Assembly: GCA_050250815.1 (NCBI GenBank)
Contig: JBFWNY010000010.1
Location: forward strand, 1 to 64,000
DNA from: JAEUMD01 sp050250815
GTDB taxonomy: Bacteria; Pseudomonadota; Alphaproteobacteria; Rhizobiales; Hyphomicrobiaceae
Direction of reading: 5' to 3'
Length of the DNA: 64,000 nucleotides
The number at the start of each line of letters is the position of its first letter. Position 1 is the first letter of the stretch. This document shows positions 29,380 to 36,898 of this stretch, one piece after another. Below the pieces are notes generated by a model that saw only the letters and a program-made list of their open reading frames with translations, searched no databases and was not told where the DNA came from. Made by a program: the position numbers and the translations under genes.

Positions 29380-29601
29380 GCCCCTATCCCCCAGGCCGTT
29401 CGCTGGCGCGAGCACACGCCGACCCCTCGGATGGATCGGCAGCACAGGCGACGGACGAATCACTCCTCGGAGGACATTTTGCGAGGGAATTTGGCCACGA
29501 GAAAGTCAGCCGCCCTTCTTGTGGAGATTTTGGCGATCGCCGGGAGCAGGCCGGCGGCGAAGGCTGGAGACCACCATCCGACGCCGCCGTAAAGCGACCG
29601 G

Positions 29602-30486
29602 CTAGGAGACGGCCGGTAGCCCCTTCTGGATCAGTGCGGCCTCCACCGTGTTGCGCAGCAGGCAGGCGATCGTCATCGGGCCTACGCCGCCGGGAACCGG
29701 CGTGATGGCGCCGGCAACCTTGGCGCAGCTCTCGTACTCGCAGTCGCCGACCAGCTTGGTCTTGCCGTCCCCCTTGGGCACCCGGTTGATGCCGACGTCG
29801 ATCACCGTGGCGCCGGGCTTGATCCAGTCGCCCTTCACGAACTCCGGGATGCCGACGGCCGCGACCACGAGGTCGGCGCGCCGCACGACGTCGGGCAGGC
29901 TGCGTGTGCGCGAGTGGGCGACCGTCACCGTGCAGCTCTGCGACAGCAGCAGCGAGGCCATCGGCTTACCCACGATGTTGGAGCGGCCGATGACCACTGC
30001 ATCGAGGCCCGAAAGGTTGTCCTGCACGGTCTTGGCGAGGATAAGCGAACCCGTGGGCGTACAGGGTATGAGCGTGCGCGCCCCGATCCACAGACGCCCG
30101 ACGTTGACGGGATGGAAGCCGTCGACGTCCTTGTCGGGGTCGATGGCGTTGAGCACCTTCTCCGCATTGATGTGCTTGGGCAGCGGCAGCTGCACGAGGA
30201 TGCCGTTGATTGCCGGATCGGCGTTGAGCTTGTTCACCAGCGCGAGCAGATCGGCCTCGGGCGTCTCCGCCGGCAACTTGTGCTCGAACGAAAGCATGCC
30301 CGTTTCGACCGTCTGCTCGGCCTTGTTGCGCACATAGACCTTGCTCGCCGGATCCTCTCCGACGAGGACGACGGCAAGACCCGGCGCGAAGCCGTGCTTG
30401 GCCTTGAGCTGCGCTACGTCGCCCGCCACCTTGGCGCGCACGTCGGCCGCGACCGCCTTCCCGTCGATGATTTTCGCCTGCGACAT
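29602..30486 (-). CDS. folD: Bifunctional methylenetetrahydrofolate dehydrogenase / cyclohydrolase FolD
   Basis: A 294-residue protein with the full FolD signature: VGEDPASKVYVRNK (catalytic Lys), LVQLPLPKHIN, DKDVDGFHPVNVG, VVIGRSNIVGKPMA (NADP site) and the end TPVPGGVGPMT. It interconverts methylene-, methenyl- and formyl-tetrahydrofolate in the cytoplasm, supplying one-carbon units. ATG 30486 has TCCGGAGGACAACTGG upstream, with the GGAGG ribosome site. The gene lies downstream of yggT and the DUF167 gene on the same strand with a gap of 159 bases. Confidence 0.98.
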   Translation of the reverse strand: MSQAKIIDGKAVAADVRAKVAGDVAQLKAKHGFAPGLAVVLVGEDPASKVYVRNKAEQTVETGMLSFEHKLPAETPEADLLALVNKLNADPAINGILVQLPLPKHINAEKVLNAIDPDKDVDGFHPVNVGRLWIGARTLIPCTPTGSLILAKTVQDNLSGLDAVVIGRSNIVGKPMASLLLSQSCTVTVAHSRTRSLPDVVRRADLVVAAVGIPEFVKGDWIKPGATVIDVGINRVPKGDGKTKLVGDCEYESCAKVAGAITPVPGGVGPMTIACLLRNTVEAALIQKGLPAVS

Positions 30487-30645
30487 CCAGTTGTCCTCCG
30501 GTTTTGTTGATTGTTTGGGACGCCAGTTCCCGGCTCTTATCGGTGGACGGGGAGGGCCTTCATGCTTCTTCCCGGCCGGCCAATTTCGCATCCTTCCGGC
30601 CGCACGCCGGGCTGTCACGCTCCAATTGCGGGCTGCCGCACTTCG

Positions 30646-30972
30646 TCACGGGGCCGCGAGGCTATGCGCGCCGAGCCGTTCCAGCACGCTCGTCACGTCG
30701 GCGCGGATGGCGACTGTCTTCACCCGCGACTTGGGGCCGGCCACGAGGCTTACCGCCGAACGCGGCACGCCGAGCCAACCGGCGACGAGCGCTTCAAGCG
30801 CGGCATTCGCCTTGCCGTCCTCCGGCACGGCACGCACGCGGGCTTTTATCGCCGGGCCCTCGCCGGTGTCCTCCCGGCCGCCGATCTCGTCGCGGGAGGC
30901 GCGCGGCGTCAGGCGCAGACGCAGGAACACGACCCCGTCGGCCGTCCGCCAGGGATCCTGCTCCGCGGTCAT
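30646..30972 (-). CDS. DUF167 (YggU) family protein
   Basis: A 108-residue protein with the DUF167 pattern: LRLRLTPRASRDEIGG near the N-terminus, ALKARVRAVPEDGKANAAL-type core (here IKARVRAVPEDGKANAALEALVAGWLGVPRS) and VSLVAGPKSRVKTV. The function is unknown although the family is nearly universal. Its ATG at 30972 overlaps the stop of yggT by four bases, and yggU genes often follow yggT in proteobacteria, which supports both calls. Confidence 0.9.
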   Translation of the reverse strand: MTAEQDPWRTADGVVFLRLRLTPRASRDEIGGREDTGEGPAIKARVRAVPEDGKANAALEALVAGWLGVPRSAVSLVAGPKSRVKTVAIRADVTSVLERLGAHSLAAP

Positions 30973-31262
30973 CCGGCAAGCGCCCGATAAAGGTTGGGAA
31001 GGATTACCTGTTGCACGAATTGCATAGCCAGCAGCAGCACCAGCGGCGACAGATCGATGCTTCCAAAATTGGGCAACAGGCGCCGGATCGGCCGCAGGGC
31101 CGGCTCGGTAACGGCCTGTAGGAAGTTCCAAACCGACCTCGCGAGCTGGTTGTACGGGTTGACGATACCCAGCCCGATCAGCCAGCTCATGATGACGCTG
31201 GCAATGATGATGAAGATGTAGACTGTGATGAGCTGGCTGATGAAGTTGAAAAGCTCGAGCAT
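30969..31262 (-). CDS. YggT family membrane protein
   Basis: A 97-residue protein with two hydrophobic helices (LITVYIFIIIASVIMSWLIGLGIVNPYN and LSPLVLLLAMQFVQQVIL) flanking the family segment TEPALRPIRRLLPNFGSIDLSPLVL. YggT proteins are inner-membrane proteins with a loosely defined role in osmotic tolerance and cell-envelope or division functions. ATG 31262 begins MLELFNFI. The following DUF167 gene overlaps it, so both are expressed together. Confidence 0.9.
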   Translation of the reverse strand: MLELFNFISQLITVYIFIIIASVIMSWLIGLGIVNPYNQLARSVWNFLQAVTEPALRPIRRLLPNFGSIDLSPLVLLLAMQFVQQVILPNLYRALAG

Positions 31263-31439
31263 GCTGCCTCTGCCGGGACGTTTGGACGCCACCTGTACCG
31301 TCCGCGGAGTTTGGCGGCAAGTCTCGGTGGCGCGGGTGGTGTCCCTGGCGCCCCGCCCTCCCCCCAGAGGGCCGGCACCGGACATCATGACGCGTCGGCT
31401 GCCAGCATGGCACCCCAAGCGCCAATGAGACTCAACGCG

Positions 31440-31892
31440 TCACCGACCGCGCTTGACGTCCTGTACCGCCTGCTCGAGCGCCTGCAGGAAGCGCGAGCGG
31501 TCCTCGCGCGCAAAGCTCGCGTTGTAGCCTTTGCTTTCGCCCGTCTCGCGCAAATGGCGGGACAGGTCACGCATTGCGAGCGCCGTGCCGATGTTGGAGT
31601 CGGTGAACGGCTTGCCCGTCGGGCCGATGACTTTCGCTCCCGCCTTCAGGCAGCGTGACGCCAGCGGGATGTCGGCCGTGACGGCGATGTCGGCGGCCGT
31701 GATACGTTCCGCAATCCAGTCGTCCGCCGCATCGGGGCCTTCCTGCACGACGACGCGATTGACGTTGGCGCTATCGGGCAGACGCATGAATGCGTTCGAA
31801 ACGAAGTGGACGGGCAGGCCGTGCCGGTCTGCCACGCGCACGGCTTCCTCCTTGACCGGGCACGCATCCGCATCGACGTAGATGGCAATCAT
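31440..31892 (-). CDS. YaiI/YqxD family protein (UPF0178)
   Basis: A 150-residue protein beginning MIAIYVDADACPVKEE, the strongly conserved N-terminus of this family, with TADIPLASRCLKAGAKVIGPTGKPFT and LAMRDLSRHLRETGE further on. The fold is related to PIN-type nucleases, with the acidic YVDADACP cluster as the likely metal site, but no activity has been established that I know of. Length is normal. The gene is read away from the cox leader region. Confidence 0.93.
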   Translation of the reverse strand: MIAIYVDADACPVKEEAVRVADRHGLPVHFVSNAFMRLPDSANVNRVVVQEGPDAADDWIAERITAADIAVTADIPLASRCLKAGAKVIGPTGKPFTDSNIGTALAMRDLSRHLRETGESKGYNASFAREDRSRFLQALEQAVQDVKRGR

Positions 31893-32506
31893 TGCATTCC
31901 CGCATTCTCGGCTTGCTCAGCGCCGTCACACGAGCGCCCCGAAACGGACCCCAGCCCGACCCGGGGATCCATGCCGAAGCCCGGATCCCGACAACGAGCG
32001 TGGCGCAGGGCGGAATCTCGCTGCGCTGCACTCAATCGGGCGCCAAGAATTGCCGTCTCTCAATCTTGAGAATACCCGCCGGCGGCCTTTAGGGGTGAGC
32101 AGACCAACGTCGCGACTGTTCGACGCTTGATGCCGGCACTCCTACCACAACCTCGCTAGCGTTGCAGCCTTGCATGTCGACGCGATCGAATCGCCACAGC
32201 CCGTCGGGTGTCCAACCGCGCGCGTAGAGGCATCGGCCACGAGCAGGCGTTCGCCATTCATGCAAAGCGATGGCATCGACAACCGCAATTCGTGCACCAC
32301 ATGCGCAGTTCGTGCAGTTCCGAACAGCCCGCGATGACGTTGGGGGTGTTCGTGAATGGGTGATTGCGACGACAGCAATCCAATTACTAGCCTTGTGCCT
32401 GACGTCGACTGGAACATCGCATTCTCCGCAACGGGAAAACAAAAAACGAACACGCGAGTCCGGTCGCCGTGGGGAAACGAATCCTGGCAAGGAGAGGCCA
32501 TTGCTG
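31893..32506 (+). other. 614-base gene-free leader of the coxI-like gene
   Basis: No credible gene is seen on either strand. The part nearest the YaiI gene holds its promoter area. The right half contains the repeated cis-elements described at 32249-32370, and AAGGAGAGG just before the coxI-like ATG. A sequence block of this kind also lies upstream of coxM. Confidence 0.7.
32249..32370 (+). promoter_or_regulatory. Regulatory module A: four spaced direct repeats (candidate LytTR sites)
   Basis: Four copies of a site with consensus CGCCRTTCGTGCA have their TC(G/A)T cores at 32258, 32290, 32310 and 32350. The steps are 32, 20 and 40 bases. The last copy reads TTCGTGAATG and is followed by GATTGCGAC. 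The same array with steps 31, 20 and 40 and the same last block is found upstream of coxM. LytTR regulators usually bind tandem sites about two turns apart, and a LytTR protein (CoxC) is encoded 1.4 kb away. The binding protein is inferred. Confidence 0.65.
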
Positions 32507-33601
32507 ATGGATGGCGATGCCACTGTTCCGCCAGTCGGGCTTGGCTGCCTGGCGCGCACGCCAACAGACCACTTTGATTTCGCAGTTGCGAACCGATCGC
32601 CGATCAGCGACGGCGCCTTCTCAATCCATGCGATGTCGGCCGGAGGACTGTTTCAGGACGACGACGTCCGCAACTGGCTCCTGGCCTGGAGCACGATGGG
32701 CTACAGGTGCGCGCTTATCACCGTAGTTGGCGTCGAGGGTGGTGCCCCAAGGACGGTGGGGGCGCAGATGGCGGTTTCGGAAACGGGTCACTACGCGGGC
32801 TATCTGTCCGGAGGCTGCCTGGAGCTGGCAGTGGCGCACGAGGCACTCGGCGTCATGCGCAGTGGCCGCAACCGGCGCGTGCGCTATGGTGCCGGATCTC
32901 CCTACATCGATATCCGCTTGCCATGCGGTTCGTCGATCGACGTCTACTTCGACCAGTCGCTCGACCTTTCCTTGATACGACGGCTTGCCGAGCTGCGCGA
33001 CACCCGAGCCGCCTGCGTACTCAGAACCGATATCGAGCTCGGGCAGTCGACGATTGCGGACATCGTTCGGCCGTTGGTTGTGCAGGAAAGCTGGCTTGAT
33101 GGCAGCATCTTCAACCGCACCTATCTTCCTCCGCTCAATCTGCAACTCATCGGCGCGGGACCGTCGGTGACGGCTATCGCTCGGCTGGCCGCGACGGCGG
33201 GGTTGATGGTCCAGGTCGCCTCACCGTGCGAGGCAACCCGCAATATCCTGGATGACGTGGGACTCAAATCGGAGCCGATGAGCAGGCCCTCACTACCTGC
33301 TTCAATGTCGCAGGATCCCTGGACTGCGGTCGTCCTAGCCTTCCACGACCACGTTTGGGAACCACCGATCCTCAAGGAGGTGCTCGCCGGCCCGTGCTTC
33401 TACGTGGGCGCCATCGGCAGCCGCAATGTGCACGCCGAACGCTTGAAGACGCTTGCCGAAGATGGCGTCGCCGAAGCGGGACTGAAACGCCTCTACGGGC
33501 AGGTCGGACTGGTGCCCGGAGCAAAGAGCAGCGCGACACTAGCCGTAGGAGTGATCGCGGAGATCGTCGGGCTTGCGAAGTCGCAGGGCCTCGTGATGTG
33601 A
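32507..33601 (+). CDS. coxI: XdhC/CoxI family protein (full length, Rossmann C-terminus)
   Basis: A 364-residue protein starting at ATG 32507, nine bases after AGGAGAGG. The N-terminal XdhC domain has TVVGVEGGAPRTVGAQMAVSETG and GYLSGGCLELAVAHEAL with the conserved Cys. The C-terminal Rossmann part starts with LNLQLIGAGPSVTAIARLA and ends in YVGAIGSRNVHAERL. XdhC-type proteins bind molybdenum cofactor and help load it, often in sulfurated form, into xanthine dehydrogenase-family enzymes. Here the client should be CO dehydrogenase, since the gene shares a control module with coxM. The symbol follows Oligotropha naming and is tentative; CoxF at 41475 is a second member. Confidence 0.8.
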   Translation: MDGDATVPPVGLGCLARTPTDHFDFAVANRSPISDGAFSIHAMSAGGLFQDDDVRNWLLAWSTMGYRCALITVVGVEGGAPRTVGAQMAVSETGHYAGYLSGGCLELAVAHEALGVMRSGRNRRVRYGAGSPYIDIRLPCGSSIDVYFDQSLDLSLIRRLAELRDTRAACVLRTDIELGQSTIADIVRPLVVQESWLDGSIFNRTYLPPLNLQLIGAGPSVTAIARLAATAGLMVQVASPCEATRNILDDVGLKSEPMSRPSLPASMSQDPWTAVVLAFHDHVWEPPILKEVLAGPCFYVGAIGSRNVHAERLKTLAEDGVAEAGLKRLYGQVGLVPGAKSSATLAVGVIAEIVGLAKSQGLVM

Positions 33602-33791
33602 CGGGGCCCGCGGGGCCCAGGTCACGACCAGTCGTTTTCGCCGACCTGCGCGGTTTGCTATCAGGCTATTCGCAATCCAACCGTCCTTTGCATGTTGGCG
33701 TCCCGGCGGCAAGGCAGTAACTCTACGTTTCGACGGCCCTTGGGTGAGCAGAGGGGACGATCAACGATAACCCATCGATAAGAACATACAG

Positions 33792-34946
33792 ATGAGTGTC
33801 AGCCACGAGCCCTGGCTGGTCATCCTTTCGATCATTGTTGCGATCCAGGGTGCCTACGTCGGTCTCAGCATCGTTCTGAGATTCAACACCGCTGCCGTCG
33901 GCATTCGCAAGCGATTGCTCGCTGGCGGCGCGGCGACGCTTGCGATTGCGATCTGGTCGATGCACTTCGTCGGCATGCTCGCCATGCGGCAATCGGCTCA
34001 GATCGATTTTCTTCTCGTTCCGACAGTTGTTTCCTTCCTGGTTTGCGTTGTGCTCGTTGGACTTGCGGTCTACGTCGCCTCAACCAATCCGCAGTCGCAG
34101 ATCGTCCTGGCCTTCGCCGCCACGGTCATGGGCGTCGGCATCATTAGCATGCACTTCATCGGCATGCTCGCGGTCCTCGGCAACATGACCATGAGCCACG
34201 ACCACCGCTACATGGCCGCTAGCATTGTCATCGGCATCGTAGCCTCGAACCTTGCAATTCGCCTTGCCTTCGCCAGCACACCTCCGCCCCTCGCGCTGGC
34301 TTCCATCGCCCTCGGGCTGGCCATCTCGGGAATGCACTACGCAGCCATGGCCGGCTGCATACTTTCACCGTCAACCATTGCAGATCCTAACGCCGCGACA
34401 TTGTCGCACGATGTACTGGCCGTGCTCGTTTCACTCGTCGCGTTCCTGATTTCGGGCTTCTTCTTCCTCACGCTTGTGCCCGATTCTGATGGCGCGGTCG
34501 GACTGAGCAGAGGCGCCGCGACACCAGGTTCATCGCCGTCGGCCGCGGTGCCGACGCAAACGGTGGATCGCTTAGGAAACAATTCACAATCGGATGGCGG
34601 GGCAGTCGGCGCACTTCCGGTCACGAAGGACAATGCGACGGTCTACATTCCCGTCGCGCGCGTATTCGCCGTAAAGGCTGACGGCCACTACACGTCCGTC
34701 TTTGACGGTCACCAGTCCTATTTCTGCGGTCTCTCGATCAGCGATGTCGAGGCACGCCTTGACCCTCAATTGTTCATGCGCGTCCACAGAAGCTACCTAG
34801 TGAACCTGAAGCATGTGGCATCGGTCAAGCGATCCGGTGACGGGGGAGTCGCCAACATGTCAGGCGAGATCACATACGCACTGCCGATAAGCCGGCGCAA
34901 GCTGTCCGAGCTGAAGAGCCGCCTGGAACACCAGAAGCCCGGGTAG
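33792..34946 (+). CDS. coxC: MHYT membrane sensor with LytTR DNA-binding domain (CoxC-like)
   Basis: A 384-residue protein. The first 230 residues form about seven membrane helices with three MHYT-type motifs: MHFVGM at 57, MHFIGM at 120 and MHYAAM at 181. These His/Met pairs are proposed to bind copper and sense CO, O2 or NO. A loop of 50 residues leads to a LytTR domain at about 285-378 (IPVARVFAVKADGHYTSVF, FMRVHRSYLVNLKHVASVKR, LPISRRKLSEL). The same domain order is found in CoxC and CoxH of Oligotropha. It is probably a membrane-bound transcription factor for the cox genes. No strong ribosome site precedes ATG 33792. Confidence 0.85.
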   Translation: MSVSHEPWLVILSIIVAIQGAYVGLSIVLRFNTAAVGIRKRLLAGGAATLAIAIWSMHFVGMLAMRQSAQIDFLLVPTVVSFLVCVVLVGLAVYVASTNPQSQIVLAFAATVMGVGIISMHFIGMLAVLGNMTMSHDHRYMAASIVIGIVASNLAIRLAFASTPPPLALASIALGLAISGMHYAAMAGCILSPSTIADPNAATLSHDVLAVLVSLVAFLISGFFFLTLVPDSDGAVGLSRGAATPGSSPSAAVPTQTVDRLGNNSQSDGGAVGALPVTKDNATVYIPVARVFAVKADGHYTSVFDGHQSYFCGLSISDVEARLDPQLFMRVHRSYLVNLKHVASVKRSGDGGVANMSGEITYALPISRRKLSELKSRLEHQKPG

Positions 34947-35510
34947 AGGCTAATGGACGACAGCAAATCCACTTCAATCGGCATGCGCGGGCGCATCGGA
35001 TGACGTTGCGCCGTGTTCTGTGGCCATGTGGCTGCGCGACCACTGTGATACGAACGCAAAGCACGTGGGCTTGCCGCGCACCGCAGAACGCATTGCGACT
35101 TTTGCGCGCTCAATGCTGACGAGGCCGGAACGAGCGTTCGTGTGAAGACGCCGTACATGCTGCCATTCGTCACTCGAGCACCGCCGATCGTGCAAGCACG
35201 GAGCCCGTCGGCGCGAACATCGCCGCTCGTGCACCGGCCTCCGATCCAAATCGCCGTTCGTGCAATTTGCCCGCCGTTCGCGACGACCTTGGGACGTTGA
35301 GGGGACCCGTCCGGCCCTCGTGAATGCGCGATTGCGACCGCCGGATGCAGATACCTACTCTGCGTCGGCACGACCAACGATCCGTCCGGATCCAACGATA
35401 AAAACCACTCCCAAAAAAAAGCGATAACGCGACAACGCGAGCCGAGCACGCCGCCTAGATCGGGCGTGGGCGCCGGCGACGAGGAAACACATCAGGAGGG
35501 TGCTCAGAAC
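34947..35510 (+). other. 564-base gene-free leader of coxM
   Basis: No gene is credible here. The left third shows nothing I can name. From about 35130 to 35340 it holds the repeat array described separately. AGGAGG is found 12 bases before the coxM ATG. The length and the repeats suggest a complex promoter. Confidence 0.7.
35130..35340 (+). promoter_or_regulatory. Regulatory module B: up to seven spaced direct repeats upstream of coxM
   Basis: Copies of the site with consensus CGCCRTTCGTGCA have TCGT or TCGC cores at 35138, 35167, 35188, 35227, 35258, 35278 and 35318. The steps are 29, 21, 39, 31, 20 and 40 bases, close to whole helical turns. The clearest are ATCGCCGCTCGTGCACC at 35227 and ATCGCCGTTCGTGCAAT at 35258. 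The last copy, CTCGTGAATG, is followed by GATTGCGAC as in module A. The last four copies repeat the geometry of module A, which argues for one bound regulator, most simply CoxC. Confidence 0.7.
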
Positions 35511-36377
35511 ATGATTCCTGGGCCGTTCGTCTATCATCGACCTCAATCCTTGAGCGATGCGAGCAAGCTACTTGCGCAGCTGGGCGACGAGGCGCGCGTC
35601 CTCGCCGGCGGGCACAGCCTCATCCCGATGATGAAGCTCCGTATGGCAACGCCCGAGCATCTCGTCGACATCGGAGCGATCTCCGAACTCAAGGGCATCA
35701 GGAAGACTGCCGATACGATCTCCATCGGCGCTATGACGACGCAGCACGAGCTGCTGCAGTCGGCCGTCGTTGCCCAAACCGTTCCGATCCTACATCAGGC
35801 ATCGCTGCTGATCGCGGACCCGCAAGTGCGATACGTCGGTACGCTCGGCGGGAACGTGGCCAATGGCGACCCCGGCAACGACATGCCGGCCGTCATGATG
35901 GTGCTCAATGCCGTCTATCGGCTGGCGGGACCAGATACGACCAGAAGTGTCGCCGCCCGTGAATTCTATCTCGGCGCATATGCCACGGCACTCGAGCCTG
36001 GCGAAATCCTCACGTCCATCGAGATCCCGGTTCCGGCCGCCGGACACGGCTACGCCTACGAGAAGCTGAAGCGCAAGATCGGCGACTACGCAACCGCGGC
36101 CGTCGCGGTAGTGCTCAGCGCTTCAGGCGGGCGGATCACGAACTGCGCGATCGCCCTCACCAACCTGGGAGAAACACCGGTCTTTTGCGATGGCGCCAGC
36201 CGTGCCGCCGTCGGCAGCTCCCTTGATAACGGGACTTTGACCAATGTTGCCGGACTCGCGGCAAGCCTGATGGCACCGGCCGACGACGCACGTGGACCGG
36301 CCGAGTACCGCACAAGCGTTGGGAAAGTGCTGCTCAGGCGCGCACTGACTTCCGCCCTTTCTCGCGCCAGCCGCTGA
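35511..36377 (+). CDS. coxM: Carbon monoxide dehydrogenase medium (FAD-binding) subunit
   Basis: A 288-residue flavoprotein. ATG 35511 is chosen because AGGAGG lies upstream. FAD-binding motifs AGGHS at 32-36 and TLGGN at 111-115 sit in the usual order of the xanthine dehydrogenase-family FAD subunit. The protein takes electrons from the [2Fe-2S] centres of CoxS and passes them to the quinone pool or respiratory chain. It is the first structural gene of the operon; coxS starts 20 bases after its stop. Confidence 0.96.
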   Translation: MIPGPFVYHRPQSLSDASKLLAQLGDEARVLAGGHSLIPMMKLRMATPEHLVDIGAISELKGIRKTADTISIGAMTTQHELLQSAVVAQTVPILHQASLLIADPQVRYVGTLGGNVANGDPGNDMPAVMMVLNAVYRLAGPDTTRSVAAREFYLGAYATALEPGEILTSIEIPVPAAGHGYAYEKLKRKIGDYATAAVAVVLSASGGRITNCAIALTNLGETPVFCDGASRAAVGSSLDNGTLTNVAGLAASLMAPADDARGPAEYRTSVGKVLLRRALTSALSRASR

Positions 36378-36397
36378 GTCTTGCAAGGAACCAAGCA

Positions 36398-36898
36398 ATG
36401 TCGAAACATCACTTGCGGATGCGGATCAACGGCCGTGACGTCGAAGGTCTCGTGGAACCGCGCACACTGCTTATTCACTTCATTCGCGAGCAATTGAACC
36501 TGACCGGCTCGCACATCGGCTGCGACACTTCTCATTGTGGTGCCTGCACCGTCGATCTCGATGGCAGGTCTGTCAAATCGTGCACAATGTTTGCCGTGCA
36601 GGCCGAAGGCGCACAGATCACGACCGTCGAAGGAATGGCGGCGGCCGATGGAACGCTGCACGCGCTGCAGGAAGGCTTCAGGACGATGCATGGCCTGCAA
36701 TGTGGCTTCTGCACGCCGGGCATGATCATGCGCGCTCACCGTCTGCTGCAGGAGAACCCCAACCCCACGGAAGACGAGATCCGCTTCGGCATCGCGGGCA
36801 ACCTTTGCCGGTGCACCGGCTATCAGAACATCGTGAAAGCAATCCAATACGCAGCCGCGAAGATCGCCGGCCGCGATTTCGTGGAGGCCGCAGAATGA
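36398..36898 (+). CDS. coxS: Carbon monoxide dehydrogenase small ([2Fe-2S]) subunit
   Basis: A 166-residue iron-sulfur protein. The plant-type [2Fe-2S] cluster is held by Cys42, 47, 50 and 62 (GCDTSHCGAC...SC). The second, proximal cluster is held by Cys102, 105, 137 and 139 (QCGFC...LCRC). All eight ligands are present. It carries electrons from the molybdenum-copper site of CoxL to the FAD of CoxM. AAGGA precedes the ATG. Its stop overlaps the coxL start (ATGA). Confidence 0.97.
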   Translation: MSKHHLRMRINGRDVEGLVEPRTLLIHFIREQLNLTGSHIGCDTSHCGACTVDLDGRSVKSCTMFAVQAEGAQITTVEGMAAADGTLHALQEGFRTMHGLQCGFCTPGMIMRAHRLLQENPNPTEDEIRFGIAGNLCRCTGYQNIVKAIQYAAAKIAGRDFVEAAE

